From assembly GCA_033398695.1 (NCBI GenBank), contig CM065803.1:48413501-48477500 (forward strand): DNA of 64,000 nucleotides. Direction: 5' to 3'. The notes below the pieces were generated by a model, which saw nothing but the letters and a program-made list of their open reading frames with translations, was not told the origin of the DNA and did not search any database. The first letter of the stretch is position 1. Each line of letters begins with the position of its first letter. This document shows positions 1 through 9,555 of this stretch, one piece after another. A program made the position numbers and the translations under genes. Source of the DNA: Orobanche coerulescens (lineage: Eukaryota; Streptophyta; Magnoliopsida; Lamiales; Orobanchaceae).

Positions 1-458
1 GCTCTTTCTTACGATATGTCGGTGACGGCTAGTGATGTGGCTCGTGAGAGCAAGAAGCAGAAATCAGTCGGAAATTTTTCTGGTCCCAAGGGTGGAGGCC
101 AGCAGAAATCTCAAGCTGCGAATATTTCTACGGGCGGTTCGGCTTGTTTCTCTAGGAGTTTTTGAGGTGCCACCGGGACCTCCGTTCGTGATCCCACATT
201 CTTTAACTGTGGCCAGCCGGTACATAGGAACCGACAGTGTCCTCGTCCGAGGTTGACTTATCATACTTGTGGTCAGTCGGGCCACAAGGCCCTCTTTTGT
301 GATCAAGTCAGACAGTTTCGCGAGTCCCGTGATTCGTTTCCAGCACTTAGAGAGCCGAGTGTGAACCAGGGCTCGTTTGCTCCGCAACCTCCGCTGAGTG
401 CCGGTCGAGGTAGAGGTCGGGGTCAGCCCGCTAGAGGAGGAGCTTCCAGTGTCGGCTC
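1..458 (+). pseudogene. Element B gag, C-terminal fragment with two damaged zinc knuckles
   Basis: This is the end of a gag (nucleocapsid) region. Frame 1 reads ALSYDMSVTASDVARESKKQ and ends at a TGA at 163-165. In a shifted frame two CCHC-like knuckles follow (about 203-240 and 256-300), then an RGRGRGQPARGG tail. In both knuckles the first cysteine is lost: knuckle 1 reads FFNCGQPVHRNRQC and knuckle 2 reads YHTCGQSGHKALFC, where relatives have CFNC and CHTC or CFTC. The fragment stops at the target duplication of element A and its reading resumes at 9551. Confidence 0.8.
454..458. repeat. Target-site duplication GGCTC, left copy (element A)
   Basis: GGCTC sits directly before the TG of the A 5' LTR. 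The identical GGCTC at 9551-9555 follows the CA of the 3' LTR. The duplicated bases belong to the gag/protease linker of element B. Confidence 0.95.
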
Positions 459-982
459 TGTAATATCCGCGTTTTCTATTTTTGGTAATTTCTATTTTTG
501 GTGTATATTCGTTTCGGACAACTCGCTTGGCACTGTTTTGGAATTCTTCTATTTTGTTCTTGGAGTTTCTCCGTTTGGACGAGTCTCGATGATGTTTTTA
601 CGTAATTTCATCTTGAGTTATATTTTATCGCATGTGTATTCGATTCTCGCTAAACTCGTTCGATTTCGTCATTTTCCTATTTCCATGAGTTCGTATGGTT
701 GAGTAGAGCATGTTGTGAGTTTCGGATTGTTAATCCGACGTTATATCGTGATTCTCGGATGTTTGGGCCATTTTTGTAATTTCCTATAAGTTTAGGGAAT
801 TTGTTCCTTGTTCGATTATGGTTGTGTACCTTGGACCGTCTCGGGTTATTGGATATTGTTTTTCATTGCATGTAATTTCCTCGGACTGTCGGGTCGGCAT
901 ATCGTGTTTTGGATATCGTCTTTTTCGATTATGGTAGCGTTGTCTTATGTCCAGAATGCTGTCTGTCAGGACCTGTGCAAAA

Positions 983-1183
983 CGGCGCAAGACCCGCGGC
1001 ATTTTGCGCCGTGTCTGTGCGCCGTGTCGCACAGGGGGTCGATCACTGTCCGAGAAACGGCGCAAGACCCGCGGCATTCTGCGCCGGGTCTGTGCGCCGT
1101 GTTGCCCAGGGGTCGCTCGCTGACCCGCAATACGGCGCTGAACACGGCGCCATTTGGGCCGTTTGTTGCGCCGTGTTCTGTCC
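983..1183 (+). promoter_or_regulatory. GC-rich palindrome array upstream of the A-family TATA box
   Basis: Two copies of an imperfect palindrome with CGGCGCAA and TTGCGCCG-type arms (983-1011 and 1058-1086) flank further GCGCCGTG words. A third group (1131-1175) contains CGGCGCTG, CGGCGCC and TTGCGCCG. The array ends within a few bases of the TATA box. The copy in the 3' LTR (about 7974-8160) has lost some bases of the array. The likely role is a dense set of binding sites for a dimeric factor, or a CpG-dense methylation target. This role is inferred. Confidence 0.6.
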
Positions 1184-1199
1184 AGTATATATAGGACAG
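1178..1199 (+). promoter_or_regulatory. TATA box of the A 5' LTR inside an inverted repeat
   Basis: TATATATA at 1186-1193 is flanked by CTGTCC (1178-1183) and GGACAG (1194-1199), so the box sits in a potential cruciform. Transcription would start about 30 bases downstream, making 459-about 1220 the U3 region. The 3' LTR keeps the box, but the right arm there reads GGACAC. Confidence 0.65.
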
Positions 1200-1715
1200 A
1201 CACGGGTTTTGACCCCATTTTTCACCATTCCTCTCGTCTCTCCACTCCCTCATCGCGTTTTTGGGCGATTTCAACCGGATATTGCATTCTAGCATCTTAT
1301 AACTCGGAATTGGACGTTCTAACACGAATCAATCATCTTCCTTCCACCATTCCATCGTTGAATTGAGATAATTGGTCATTATATCTAATTTTAGGGTTCT
1401 TGGCTGTAATTCATTTTTCCTTTCGTTTTTGCTTCGATTGATGATGAATATTAGTTGGGTAATCGTGGTGTTATGTTTTCCTAGAACTTTAGGGGATAAA
1501 TTCCAAGTTTTTCCCCTTCGTTGATCGAATTTGAACTTTATGCCTCAATAGTGTTCGGCGGATTGTCCCTTAGAGTAGAACGTCGATTAATTCGTGATTT
1601 CTCAATGGAATTGTAGTTGATTGAGTCTCTATTGTTGTTAGGGTCAGATTCGTGAAGATTGTTTGGACTGAAACCTTTCCGTTCACCGTTTTCCCTTCAC
1701 GTCATGTTATCCAAG

Positions 1716-2227
1716 GCAAGTACATGTATTACATTCCGTTATGTATGTTACGTTTTCAAAGTGAATGATGAATTGTGGTTTTCGGGTGCGGGAGTTGTGT
1801 TCCTTCCACCCGGAGTGTCCGACGGGATGTCTGGGGGTCGATACTAAGGGGTACGGTCGCGGAAGTGGACTTGGGTGCGTGTGTGGTTGAACTTCCACCC
1901 GGAGTGTCCGACGGGATGTCTGGGGGTTGATACTAAGGGGTACGGCCGCGGAAGTGGTATCCCACCCGGAGCGTTCGACGGGATGTCTGGGGGTCGATAC
2001 TAAGGGGTACGGCCACGGGATACCAGTTGTGATTTTGTGATATCGTGATGATTGGAAACTGGTTTGATTGCCAACGTAGTATTCCGGAATATTTATGGCA
2101 AATGATTTCTGATTGAGATGATTGTGTAAAAAACGTATTTGTATATAATGTTGTGTAATTGTGTACTTGCACTAGCTATTCGAATGCTAACCCCTTAAAT
2201 GGGGGAAATGCGTCTTATGCATTTCAG
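1716..2227 (+). other. Likely GC-AG spliceosomal intron inside the A 5' LTR
   Basis: The left edge CCAAG|GCAAGTA matches the strong consensus of GC-type donors. The right edge is TTATGCATTTCAG|GT, with CTAAC (2187-2191) as a good plant branch point 36-40 bases upstream. The 3' LTR has the same edges at 8692-9203, also 512 nt. Equivalent edges occur in the LTRs of B, C, D, E and G with different internal sequence and length. Splicing is inferred. Confidence 0.55.
1805..2018 (+). repeat. Three tandem repeats in the A LTR intron
   Basis: Three units of roughly 70-85 bp each read CCACCCGGAGTGTCCGACGG and continue with a shared ATGTCTGGGGG and GATACTAAGGGGTACGG. The third unit varies to GCGTTCGACGGG. 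The 3' LTR holds the same three (about 8780-9000). Other families have two to five unrelated-length repeats at the same place with a similar GTCCGACGGG core. Confidence 0.85.
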
Positions 2228-2515
2228 GTACCGGGAGAGCTGAGGAGCAGGCACGGGACATGCACGCAAAGGATGGGCTGGCTTGATGATGTGGCTCGAG
2301 TCTGTATTTTTATGTTTTGTCATTGCATTTGTCGAGTACTGGAGTTAGACTTTTTACTTCTAAACTTGGTTTAAGTCCCCTGCGTGGGCAATGAATTGAT
2401 ATTTACATTTGTTTCATGTAGTCCGTTAAAATGTTTTGGCCGAGGCCACGGCCTTATTTACTTTTGAGTGCATCTTTTGGGATTTCATTGTGGTTATGTG
2501 TCATGTGTTAGCCTG

Positions 2516-2537
2516 GTAGACCCCACGAGGGTTCTAC
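2516..2537 (+). other. Conserved hairpin near the 3' end of the A LTR
   Basis: GTAGACCC (2516-2523) can pair with GGGTTCTAC (2529-2537). It lies between GCCTG and GGCGTGTAAT. Hairpins at the same place in B, C, E and G have different but still complementary stems, which suggests an RNA structure in the U5 region or a 3'-end-processing signal. Confidence 0.6.
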
Positions 2538-2578
2538 GGCGTGTAATGTCCCATTTGTGAATTGGGGTGTTACATTTA

Positions 2579-2590
2579 TGGTACCAGAGC
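2579..2590 (+). other. Primer-binding site of element A (initiator Met-tRNA type)
   Basis: TGGTACCAGAGC lies four bases after the LTR. It differs by one base from the usual plant iMet primer site TGGTATCAGAGC. Minus-strand DNA synthesis would start here. Confidence 0.85.
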
Positions 2591-2649
2591 TTAGGTTTTG
2601 AATACCTAGGCTGTCAGTTAATATTTGGGTTTTCTTGCGACCCGTGGCT

Positions 2650-2775
2650 GTAAGTCTCCTCGAACTCTTATATTTATGTATTCGTTTTCTTACGTTGTTT
2701 GGGATTGTGAATTGTGATACCAACCTTGTAAATTGTGAACCTTTTTGATCTTGTTCGTTCTTATCTTTTCTTCAG
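2650..2775 (+). other. Likely 5' leader intron of element A, ending at the gag start
   Basis: The donor CGTGGCT|GTAAGTCTCC and the acceptor TTATCTTTTCTTCAG|T lie directly before the gag ATG at 2777. Matching donors (GTGGNC or GTGGTT then GTAAGTYTCC) and acceptors occur in C, E and G. Removal would leave a spliced leader; this is inferred. Confidence 0.55.
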
Positions 2776-2776
2776 T

Positions 2777-3983
2777 ATGTTGAGAGGACGTGGTAGACCA
2801 GCTAGGGGACGCGGCCGAGGCCGCGGACGGGGTGATATTAATGAGGAAGTTTCGCTTTCTCAGTCCTCTGCAGATTCGGCCTCTCAGTCAGTGCCGAGCA
2901 CTCTACCTCTAAGCTCTGACGGGCAGCAGGATATGTCAGTCAGTCAGGAGCTATCGTCGGGTAATAATGCCGACGCCGGGGCTACTGCCGTACTTCAGCA
3001 GTTAGTAGCCCAGCTTGCTCAGATAGCTCAGGGTGGACGCCAGAATCCGCCCCCGACACCTGAAGAGGAAGCTAGTAAGTGGCTTCAGACGGTGACTAAG
3101 ATGCACCCTCCTCGTTTCTCCGGATCTTCTGACTCCATCGGTTGGGAGAATTGGCTCTTTCAGTTGTCCAGGACCTTTGATGCCGTAGCTTGCCCCGAAG
3201 ACAGGAGGGTACATATTGCCCAGTACCTCCTGGATAAGGAAGTTGCGGAATGGTGGGAGGCTGTTGCGCCCAGAGACCGTCGGGCCACTTGGGAGGAGTT
3301 CAGGGCTGCTATGGAAGCAGAATATTGTCCACCGCCAATTAAGGAGCGCAGGATTGTGGAGTTCTTCACCGCTACACCTCAGGATGTGCCTATTTCTCAG
3401 GCCATCATTACTTACAATCAGCAGTTGGGTTTCGTGAGAGATCAAGTGAGGACAGAGACTGATAAAATCCGTTACTTCAAGGAGTATGGCACCGCTCATG
3501 TGCGCCACTTTGAAGGAGTATCAGGATCGCGCTCTAGCGATCGAGATGGCCGCACCGGAATCAGAGTTGGGTACCGAGGCCAAGAAACAGAAAACGGTTG
3601 GCAGCTTTTCAGCCGGCAAGAGTGGCCGATTTTCGAGAGCACAATCTGCCCCTACACCTGGGAAGAGACCGTTTCATTAGGCTGGGGGATCTCAGAGTAA
3701 TCGTCACCCAAATTACATTCGTGGTGGTTTGTTTTAACTGCAACCAATATGAGCATTTGATGAAGGATTGCCCTTCTCCTCCAGTTACTTGCTTTACTTG
3801 CGGGAAGACCGGGCAGCCCATTGTGAGAGGGCCACCAGGGCCGCTAGAGTTCCGACTACCACCGCCGATCAGAGGGAGCACAACATCCCAGCTACTCATG
3901 TTCCGCAGAGTTCGGGCCGTGGTAGGGGTCGGGGTCAGCCGGATCGCCGTACAGCATCGAGTTCGGGTTCAGTTCACCCCTGA
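2777..3983 (+). pseudogene. Element A gag (capsid and zinc-knuckle protein), frameshifted
   Basis: The ATG at 2777 follows the leader intron acceptor. The N-terminus is Arg/Gly-rich (MLRGRGRPARGRGRGRGRGD). The retrotransposon gag domain follows (KMHPPRFSGSS, WENWLFQL, AEWWEAVAP, EAEYCPPPIKERRIVEF). Reading breaks near 3480, moves to another frame (DRALAIEMA at about 3520) and shifts again before an intact knuckle CFNCNQYEHLMKDC (about 3730-3771). A second, damaged CFTCGKTGQ lacks the rest of its CCHC pattern. A TGA at 3981-3983 ends the tail. At least three frameshifts make it nonfunctional. Confidence 0.85.
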
Positions 3984-6900
3984 TTGTATCAGATGAGGCG
4001 CACAGAGGAGGCAGACGTTCCGGTGGCGTCAGGTACCACTCAGATCCTTACTCATCCAGTTTCAGTGTTTTTTTATTCGGGTGCTACCCATTCCTTTATT
4101 GCTTCGGATTGTGTGAATCGTATTGGCTTTGACTGCTTGTTTGAGTGTGAACCGTTTGTAGTGGGTACACCTAGCGGGGATCGTATGATTGGGGACCGGG
4201 AGGTTAGGGATTGCCTAGTAAGGATCGGGAGCCAGGATTGGCCCTCGAATCTCATTGTTATAGACCTTAAGGGTGAGGATTTGATCCTCGGGGACGATTG
4301 GTTGGATCGTCATGGTGCTATCATAAACTATCGGACTCATACCATCTCGATAGTTGCCGAGGACGGCACCGAGCATACTCTCGTCGGTTGTAAGCCGGGG
4401 AGATCGGGGAGTGTGATTAGCGCCTTAAAGGCGATGAAACTTCTGAACCAGGGTTGTGTCGGCTACTGGTGTTACGCTCTACAGGCGGAGGATGGTGGAG
4501 TTGACATGTCGTCGATTCCAGTTGTCAGCGAGTACCCCGACGTATTTCCAAATGACTTGCCGGGATTACCACCATAGCGAGAGGTTGAGTTTCCTATTGA
4601 TCTTGAGCCGAATGCGGCTCCCGTTTCTCGAGCGCCGTACCGTATGGCACCGTCGGAGATGTTATAGTTGAAGAAGCAGTTGGGAGAGTTGTTAGAAAAA
4701 GGGTACATTCGTCCGAGCGCATCGTCTTGGGGTGCGCCTGTACTTTTTGTTAAAAAGAAGGATGGATCACTTCGTTTATGCATCGATTATCGAGAATTAA
4801 ACAAGTTGACCATCAAAAATAAATACCCTTTGCCCCGGATCGACGACTTGTTTGATCAGCTTCAGGGGGCGACAGTCTTTTCGAAGATTGATTTGCGATC
4901 GGGCTACTACCAGTTGAGGATTCGGGACACCGATATACCGAAAGCTGCCTTTCGGACGAGATATGGCCATTACGAGTTTGTGGTTATGCCTTTCGCAACC
5001 AATGCCCCAAACAGATTCATACGCTTGATGAACAAAGTTTTTATTGAGTATCTGGACAAATTCGTAGTCGTCTTTATCGATGACATTCTTATCTATTCAC
5101 GGAGTCGGGAGGAGCACGCCTTACATCTCCGGATTGTATTAGACATTTTGAGAGCTGAGCAGTTGTATGCGAAGTTCTCTAAGTGTGAGTTTTGGCTCGA
5201 GGAAGTGATGTTCCTCGGGCATGTGATTTCAGCAGAGGGAGTTCGGGTAGATCCGCAGAAGATAGAGGCAGTGATGTCTTGGGAGCCGCCTAAGAATGTG
5301 AAGGAGGTGAGGAGTTTTCTGGGTCTTGCCGGCTATTACCGTCGATTTGTTGAGGGATTTTCTAAGATTGCTAAACCGCTCACTCAGTTGCTCCAGAAGA
5401 CTCAGAAATTCGAGTGGACCGCAGACAGACAGGGTAGTTTTGACGAGTTGAAGAGACGACTAACTACCGCACCTGTGTTAGCTTTGCCTCAGGGGAACGA
5501 AGATTTTGTGGTATATATTGATTCTTCGGGATTTGGGCTCGGATGTGTTTTGATGCAGAGAGACAGGGTTATTGCCTATGCATCCCGCCAGTTAAAACCT
5601 TATGAGGTGAATTACCCCACGCACGATTTGGAGTTAGCTGCAGTCGTTTTGCCTTAAAGATATGGAGGCATTATCTCTATGGGTCGTCGTGTAAGATTTT
5701 TACGGATCATAAGAGTCTGAAGTATATCTTCAGTCAGAAAGAGTTGAATATGAGACAGCGTAGGTGGTTGGAGTTAATTAAAGATTACGACCTCGAGATA
5801 CTTTACCATCCGGGTAAGGCTAAGTAGTGGCTGATGCGTTGAGCCGGAAGCCGATGGCGTTACAGATGTTAGAGGTACTTACACCACAGAGTAGGATCCA
5901 GCGAGATTTTATTTGTCAGAATATCGAGGTTTGGGTTCAGAGAGTTCAGGGTCAGTTATGTGCGTTGGAGATCACTTTATCCTTGACTGATGATATCAAG
6001 GCAAAACAGTATGATGATCCGTTTTTGGTCCAATTGAGGGAGGATGTGAGGAAGGGGAAAGCCCCTGGATTTGTGGTCCAGGATGATGGAGTTTTGAGAT
6101 TTCGCGGCAGACTATGCGTACCGAGTGTTATTGAGTTGAGACAGAAGATCTTGAGTGAAGCTCATACCACACCTTACTCCATACATCCTGGTACGAGTAA
6201 AATGTACAAGGATGTGAGGAGTAACTACTGGTGGAGTAATTTGAAGTCAGACGTTAGCGAGTTTGTGTCGAGGTGTTTGACCTGTCAGCAGGTTAAGATC
6301 GAGCATTAGCGACCCGCGGGGCTTTTGCGACCACTTCCTATCCCGGAGTGGAAATGGGAGGATATTTCTATGGATTTCATTACCGGTATGCCTAAGACTC
6401 GGACTGGAATGAACATGATTTGGGTCATTGTCGATCGACTAACCAAATCGGCTCATTTTCTGGGTATTAAGGACACTTGGGGGCCAGAGAGACTAGCACG
6501 AGTGTTTATTGCGGAGATCGTGAGGTTACATGGGACCCCTAAGAGTATTGTTTCGGATCGTGATGGCCGGTTTATATCACATTTTTGGCAGGCCATTCAT
6601 AGAGCTTTGGGGACCGAGTTGAGACTCAGTACATCCTACCACCCTCAGATAGACGGACAGTCTGAGCGGACGATACAGACGCTGGAGGATATGTTGCGAG
6701 CCTGTGCTTTAGATTGGAAGGATGATTGGGAGTCGCACTTGCCATTGATCAAATTAACGTACAACAATAGTTGGCATGTATCGATCAAAATGGCACCATT
6801 CGAGGCATTGCATGGGAGGAGGTGCAGATCGCTGTTGTGTTGGGACGATGCGTCCGAGCTGATTGGTACCGAGCCCGATATGGTAGTTGAGACGAGAGAG

Positions 6901-7413
6901 AAGATTGCTCTGATTCGCGATAGGTTGGTGACGGCCCAGAGCCGGCAGAAGTCTTATGCCGATACACGTCGCCGACCGTTGGAGTTTGAGGTGGGAGACC
7001 ATGTGTTGCTTAAGGTGTCGCCGACATGGGGAGTTTACCGCTTTGGTCATAAGGGTAAACTTAGTCCGAGATTTATTGGGCCGTTCGAGATTCTAGAGAG
7101 AGTTGGAGAGCTTGCATATCGGTTAGGTTTGCCGCCGTCCCTGAGCCACGTGCATAACGTATTTCATGTCTCCCAGCTTAGGAAGTACGTACCGGACCCT
7201 AGCCATATTATTGATTTTGGAGAGATCGAGTTGGGGCCCGACATTACCTTCGAGGAGAGGCCGATTCAGATCTTAGAGCGTCGGGTAAAGTAACTCAGGC
7301 ACAAAACCATTCCTTTGGTTAAAGTGCAATGGTCGAGGCATGGGTCCGAGGAAGCCACGTGGGAGATGGAAGAGAGTATGAAGTCGAAATACCCCGAGTT
7401 ATTCGCGTTGTAA
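3984..7413 (+). pseudogene. Element A pol: protease, RT, RNase H, integrase and chromodomain, with stops and frameshifts
   Basis: Protease comes first (about 4030-4330), with FFYSGATHSFI where relatives have LFDSG, so the catalytic Asp is Tyr; the ILGDDWL motif remains. RT (about 4660-5140) keeps FIDDILIYS at about 5072, but its [11 protein letters not shown] motif reads [10 protein letters not shown]. RNase H starts YIDSSG, then there are frameshifts at about 5650 and 5825. Integrase has a zinc-binding N-terminus (HTTPYSIHP to CLTC), a core ([21 protein letters not shown]) and a GPFEILERVG segment. The chromodomain (about 7290-7405) ends at TAA 7411-7413. In-frame stops are at 4575-4577, 4665-4667, 6307-6309 and 7291-7293. 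Three of these can be explained by C-to-T change of a Gln codon. Confidence 0.9.
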
Positions 7414-7448
7414 GTTTCGGGACGAATCTTATTTTTAGGGGGAGATAA
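7411..7448 (+). other. Element A pol stop, hairpin and polypurine tract
   Basis: The pol stop TAA begins the segment TAAGTTTCGGGACGAATCTT, a conserved near-palindrome. It is followed by the purine tract AGGGGGAGATAA directly before the 3' LTR. Plus-strand DNA synthesis would start at the tract. Confidence 0.8.
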
Positions 7449-9550
7449 TGTAATATCCGCGTTTTCTATTTTTGGTAATTTCTATTTTCGGTGTATATTC
7501 GTTTCGGACAACTCGCTTGGCACTGTTTTGGAATTCTGAATCTATTTTGTTCTTGGAGTTTCTCCGTTTGGACGAGTCTCGATGATGTTTTTACGTAATT
7601 TCACCTTGAGTTATATTTTATCGCATGTGTATTCGATTCTCGTTAAACTCGTTCGATTTCGTCATTTTCCTATTTCCATGAGTTCGTATGGTTGAGTAGA
7701 GCATGTTGTGAGTTTCGGATTGTTAATCCGACGTTATATCGTGATTCTCGGATGTTTGGGCCGTTTTTGTAATTTCCTATAAGTTTAGGGAATTTGTTCC
7801 TTGTTCGATTATGGTTGTGTACCTTGGACCGTCTCGGGTTATTGGATATTGTTTTTCATTGCATGTAATTTCCTCGGACTGTCGAGTCGGCATATCGTGT
7901 TTTGGATATCGTCTTTTTCGATTATGGTAGCGTTGTCTTATGTCCAGAATGCTGTCTGTCAGGACCTGTGCAAAACGGCACAAGACCTGCGGCATTTTGC
8001 GCCGTGTCGCACAGGGGGTCGATCACTGTCCGATAAACGGCGCAAGACCCGCGGCATTCTGCGCCGGTCCCAGGCGCCGTGTTACCTGTGGGTCGCCCCG
8101 ACTTAATACGGCGCTGAACACGGCGCCATTTGATCCGTTTGTTGCGCCGTGTTCTGTCCAGTATATATAGGACACACACGGGTTTTGACCCCATTTTTCA
8201 CCATTCCTCTCGGCTCTCCACTCCCTTATCGCGTTTTTGGGTGATTTCAACCGGATATTGCATTCCAGCATCTTATAACTCGGAATTGGACGTTCTAACA
8301 CGAATCAATCATCTTTCTTCCACCATTCCATCGTTGAATTGAGGTAATTGGTCATTATATCTAATTTTAGGGTTCTTGGCTGTAATTCATTTTTCCTTTC
8401 GTTTTTGCTTCGATTGATGATGAATATTAGTTGGGTAATCGTGGTGTTATGTTTTCCTAGAACTTTAGCGGATAAATTCCAAGTTTTTCCCCTTCGTTGA
8501 TCGAATTTGAACTTTATGCCTCAATAGTGTTCGGCGGATTGTCCCTTAGGGTAGAACGTCGATTAATTCGTGATTTCTCAGTGGAATTGTAGTTGATTGA
8601 GTCTCTATTGTTGTTAGGGTCAGATTCGTGAAGATTGTTTGGACCGAAACCGTTTCGTTCACCGTTTTTCCTTCACGTCGTGTTATCCAAGGCAAGTACA
8701 TGTATTATATTCCATTATGTATGTTACGTTTTCAAAGTGAATGATGAATTGTGGTTTTCGGGTGCGTGAGTTGTGTTCCTTCCACCCGGAGTGTCCGACG
8801 GGATGTCTGAGGGTCGATACTAAGGGGTACGGCCGCGGAAGTAGACTTGGGTGCGTGTGTGGTTGAACTTCCACCCGGAGTGTCCGACGGGATGTCTGGG
8901 GGTCGATACTAAGGGGTACAGCCGCGGAAGTGGTATCCCACCCGGAGCGTTCGACGGGATGTATGGGGGTCGATACTAAGGGGTTCGGCCACGGGATACC
9001 AGTTGTGATTTTGTGATATCGTGATGATTGGAAACTGGTTTGATTGCCAACGTAGTATTCCAGAATATTTATGGCAAATGATTTCTGATTGAGATGATTG
9101 TGTAAAAATCGTATTTGTATATAATGTTGTGTAATTGTATACATGCACTAGCTATTCGAATGCTAACCCCTTAAATGGGGGAAATGCATCTTATGCATTT
9201 CAGGTACCGGGAGAGCTGAGGAGCAGGCACGGGACATGCACGCAAAAAATGGGCTGGCTTGATGATGTGGCTCGAGTCTGTATTTTTATGTTTTGTCATT
9301 GCATTTGTCGAGTACTGGAGTTAGACTGTTTACTTCTAAACTTGGTTTAAGTCCCCTGCGTGGGCAATGAATTGATATTTACATTTGTTTCATGTACTCC
9401 GTTGAAATGTTTTGGCCGATGCCACGACCTTATTTACTTTTGAGTGCATCTTTTGGGATTTCATTGTGGTTATGTGTCATGTGTTAGCCTGGTAGACCTC
9501 ACGAGGGTTCTACGGTGTGTAATGTCCCATTTGTGAATTGGGGTGTTACA
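7449..9550 (+). repeat. Element A 3' LTR
   Basis: Begins TGTAATATCC and ends GGGGTGTTACA, matching 459-2574. The palindrome array, TATA box and likely intron (8692-9203) are all present. Confidence 0.96.
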
Positions 9551-9555
9551 GGCTC
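9551..9555. repeat. Target-site duplication GGCTC, right copy (element A)
   Basis: Identical to 454-458; element B reading resumes here. Confidence 0.95.

Larger units (their letters stand above)
459..2574 (+). repeat. Element A 5' LTR
   Basis: Begins TGTAATATCC and ends GGGGTGTTACA. It pairs over its full length with 7449-9550. In order it holds an AT-rich start, a GC-rich palindrome array (983-1183), a TATA box (1186-1193), a likely GC-AG intron (1716-2227) with three tandem repeats, and a terminal hairpin (2516-2537). ORFs read inside it on either strand come from the GC-rich repeats and are not genes. Confidence 0.96.
459..9550 (+). mobile_element. Element A: full-length Tekay-type chromovirus inserted in element B
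   Basis: The structure is complete: 5' LTR 459-2574, primer-binding site 2579-2590, gag from 2777, pol to 7413, polypurine tract 7437-7448, 3' LTR 7449-9550, with GGCTC target duplications on both sides. The pol ends in a chromodomain. The coding region has several stops and frameshifts, and the protease active-site Asp is changed, so the copy is dead. The LTRs are 2116 and 2102 bp and visibly very similar, with scattered substitutions and a 12-14-bp deletion in the palindrome array. Confidence 0.96.

Noticed and set aside
784..1325. Overlapping open frames of 60-145 codons on both strands in the A LTR (again at 7777-8301)
   Set aside because: They follow the GC-rich palindrome array of a noncoding LTR, recur wherever the array recurs, and have no domain or start context.
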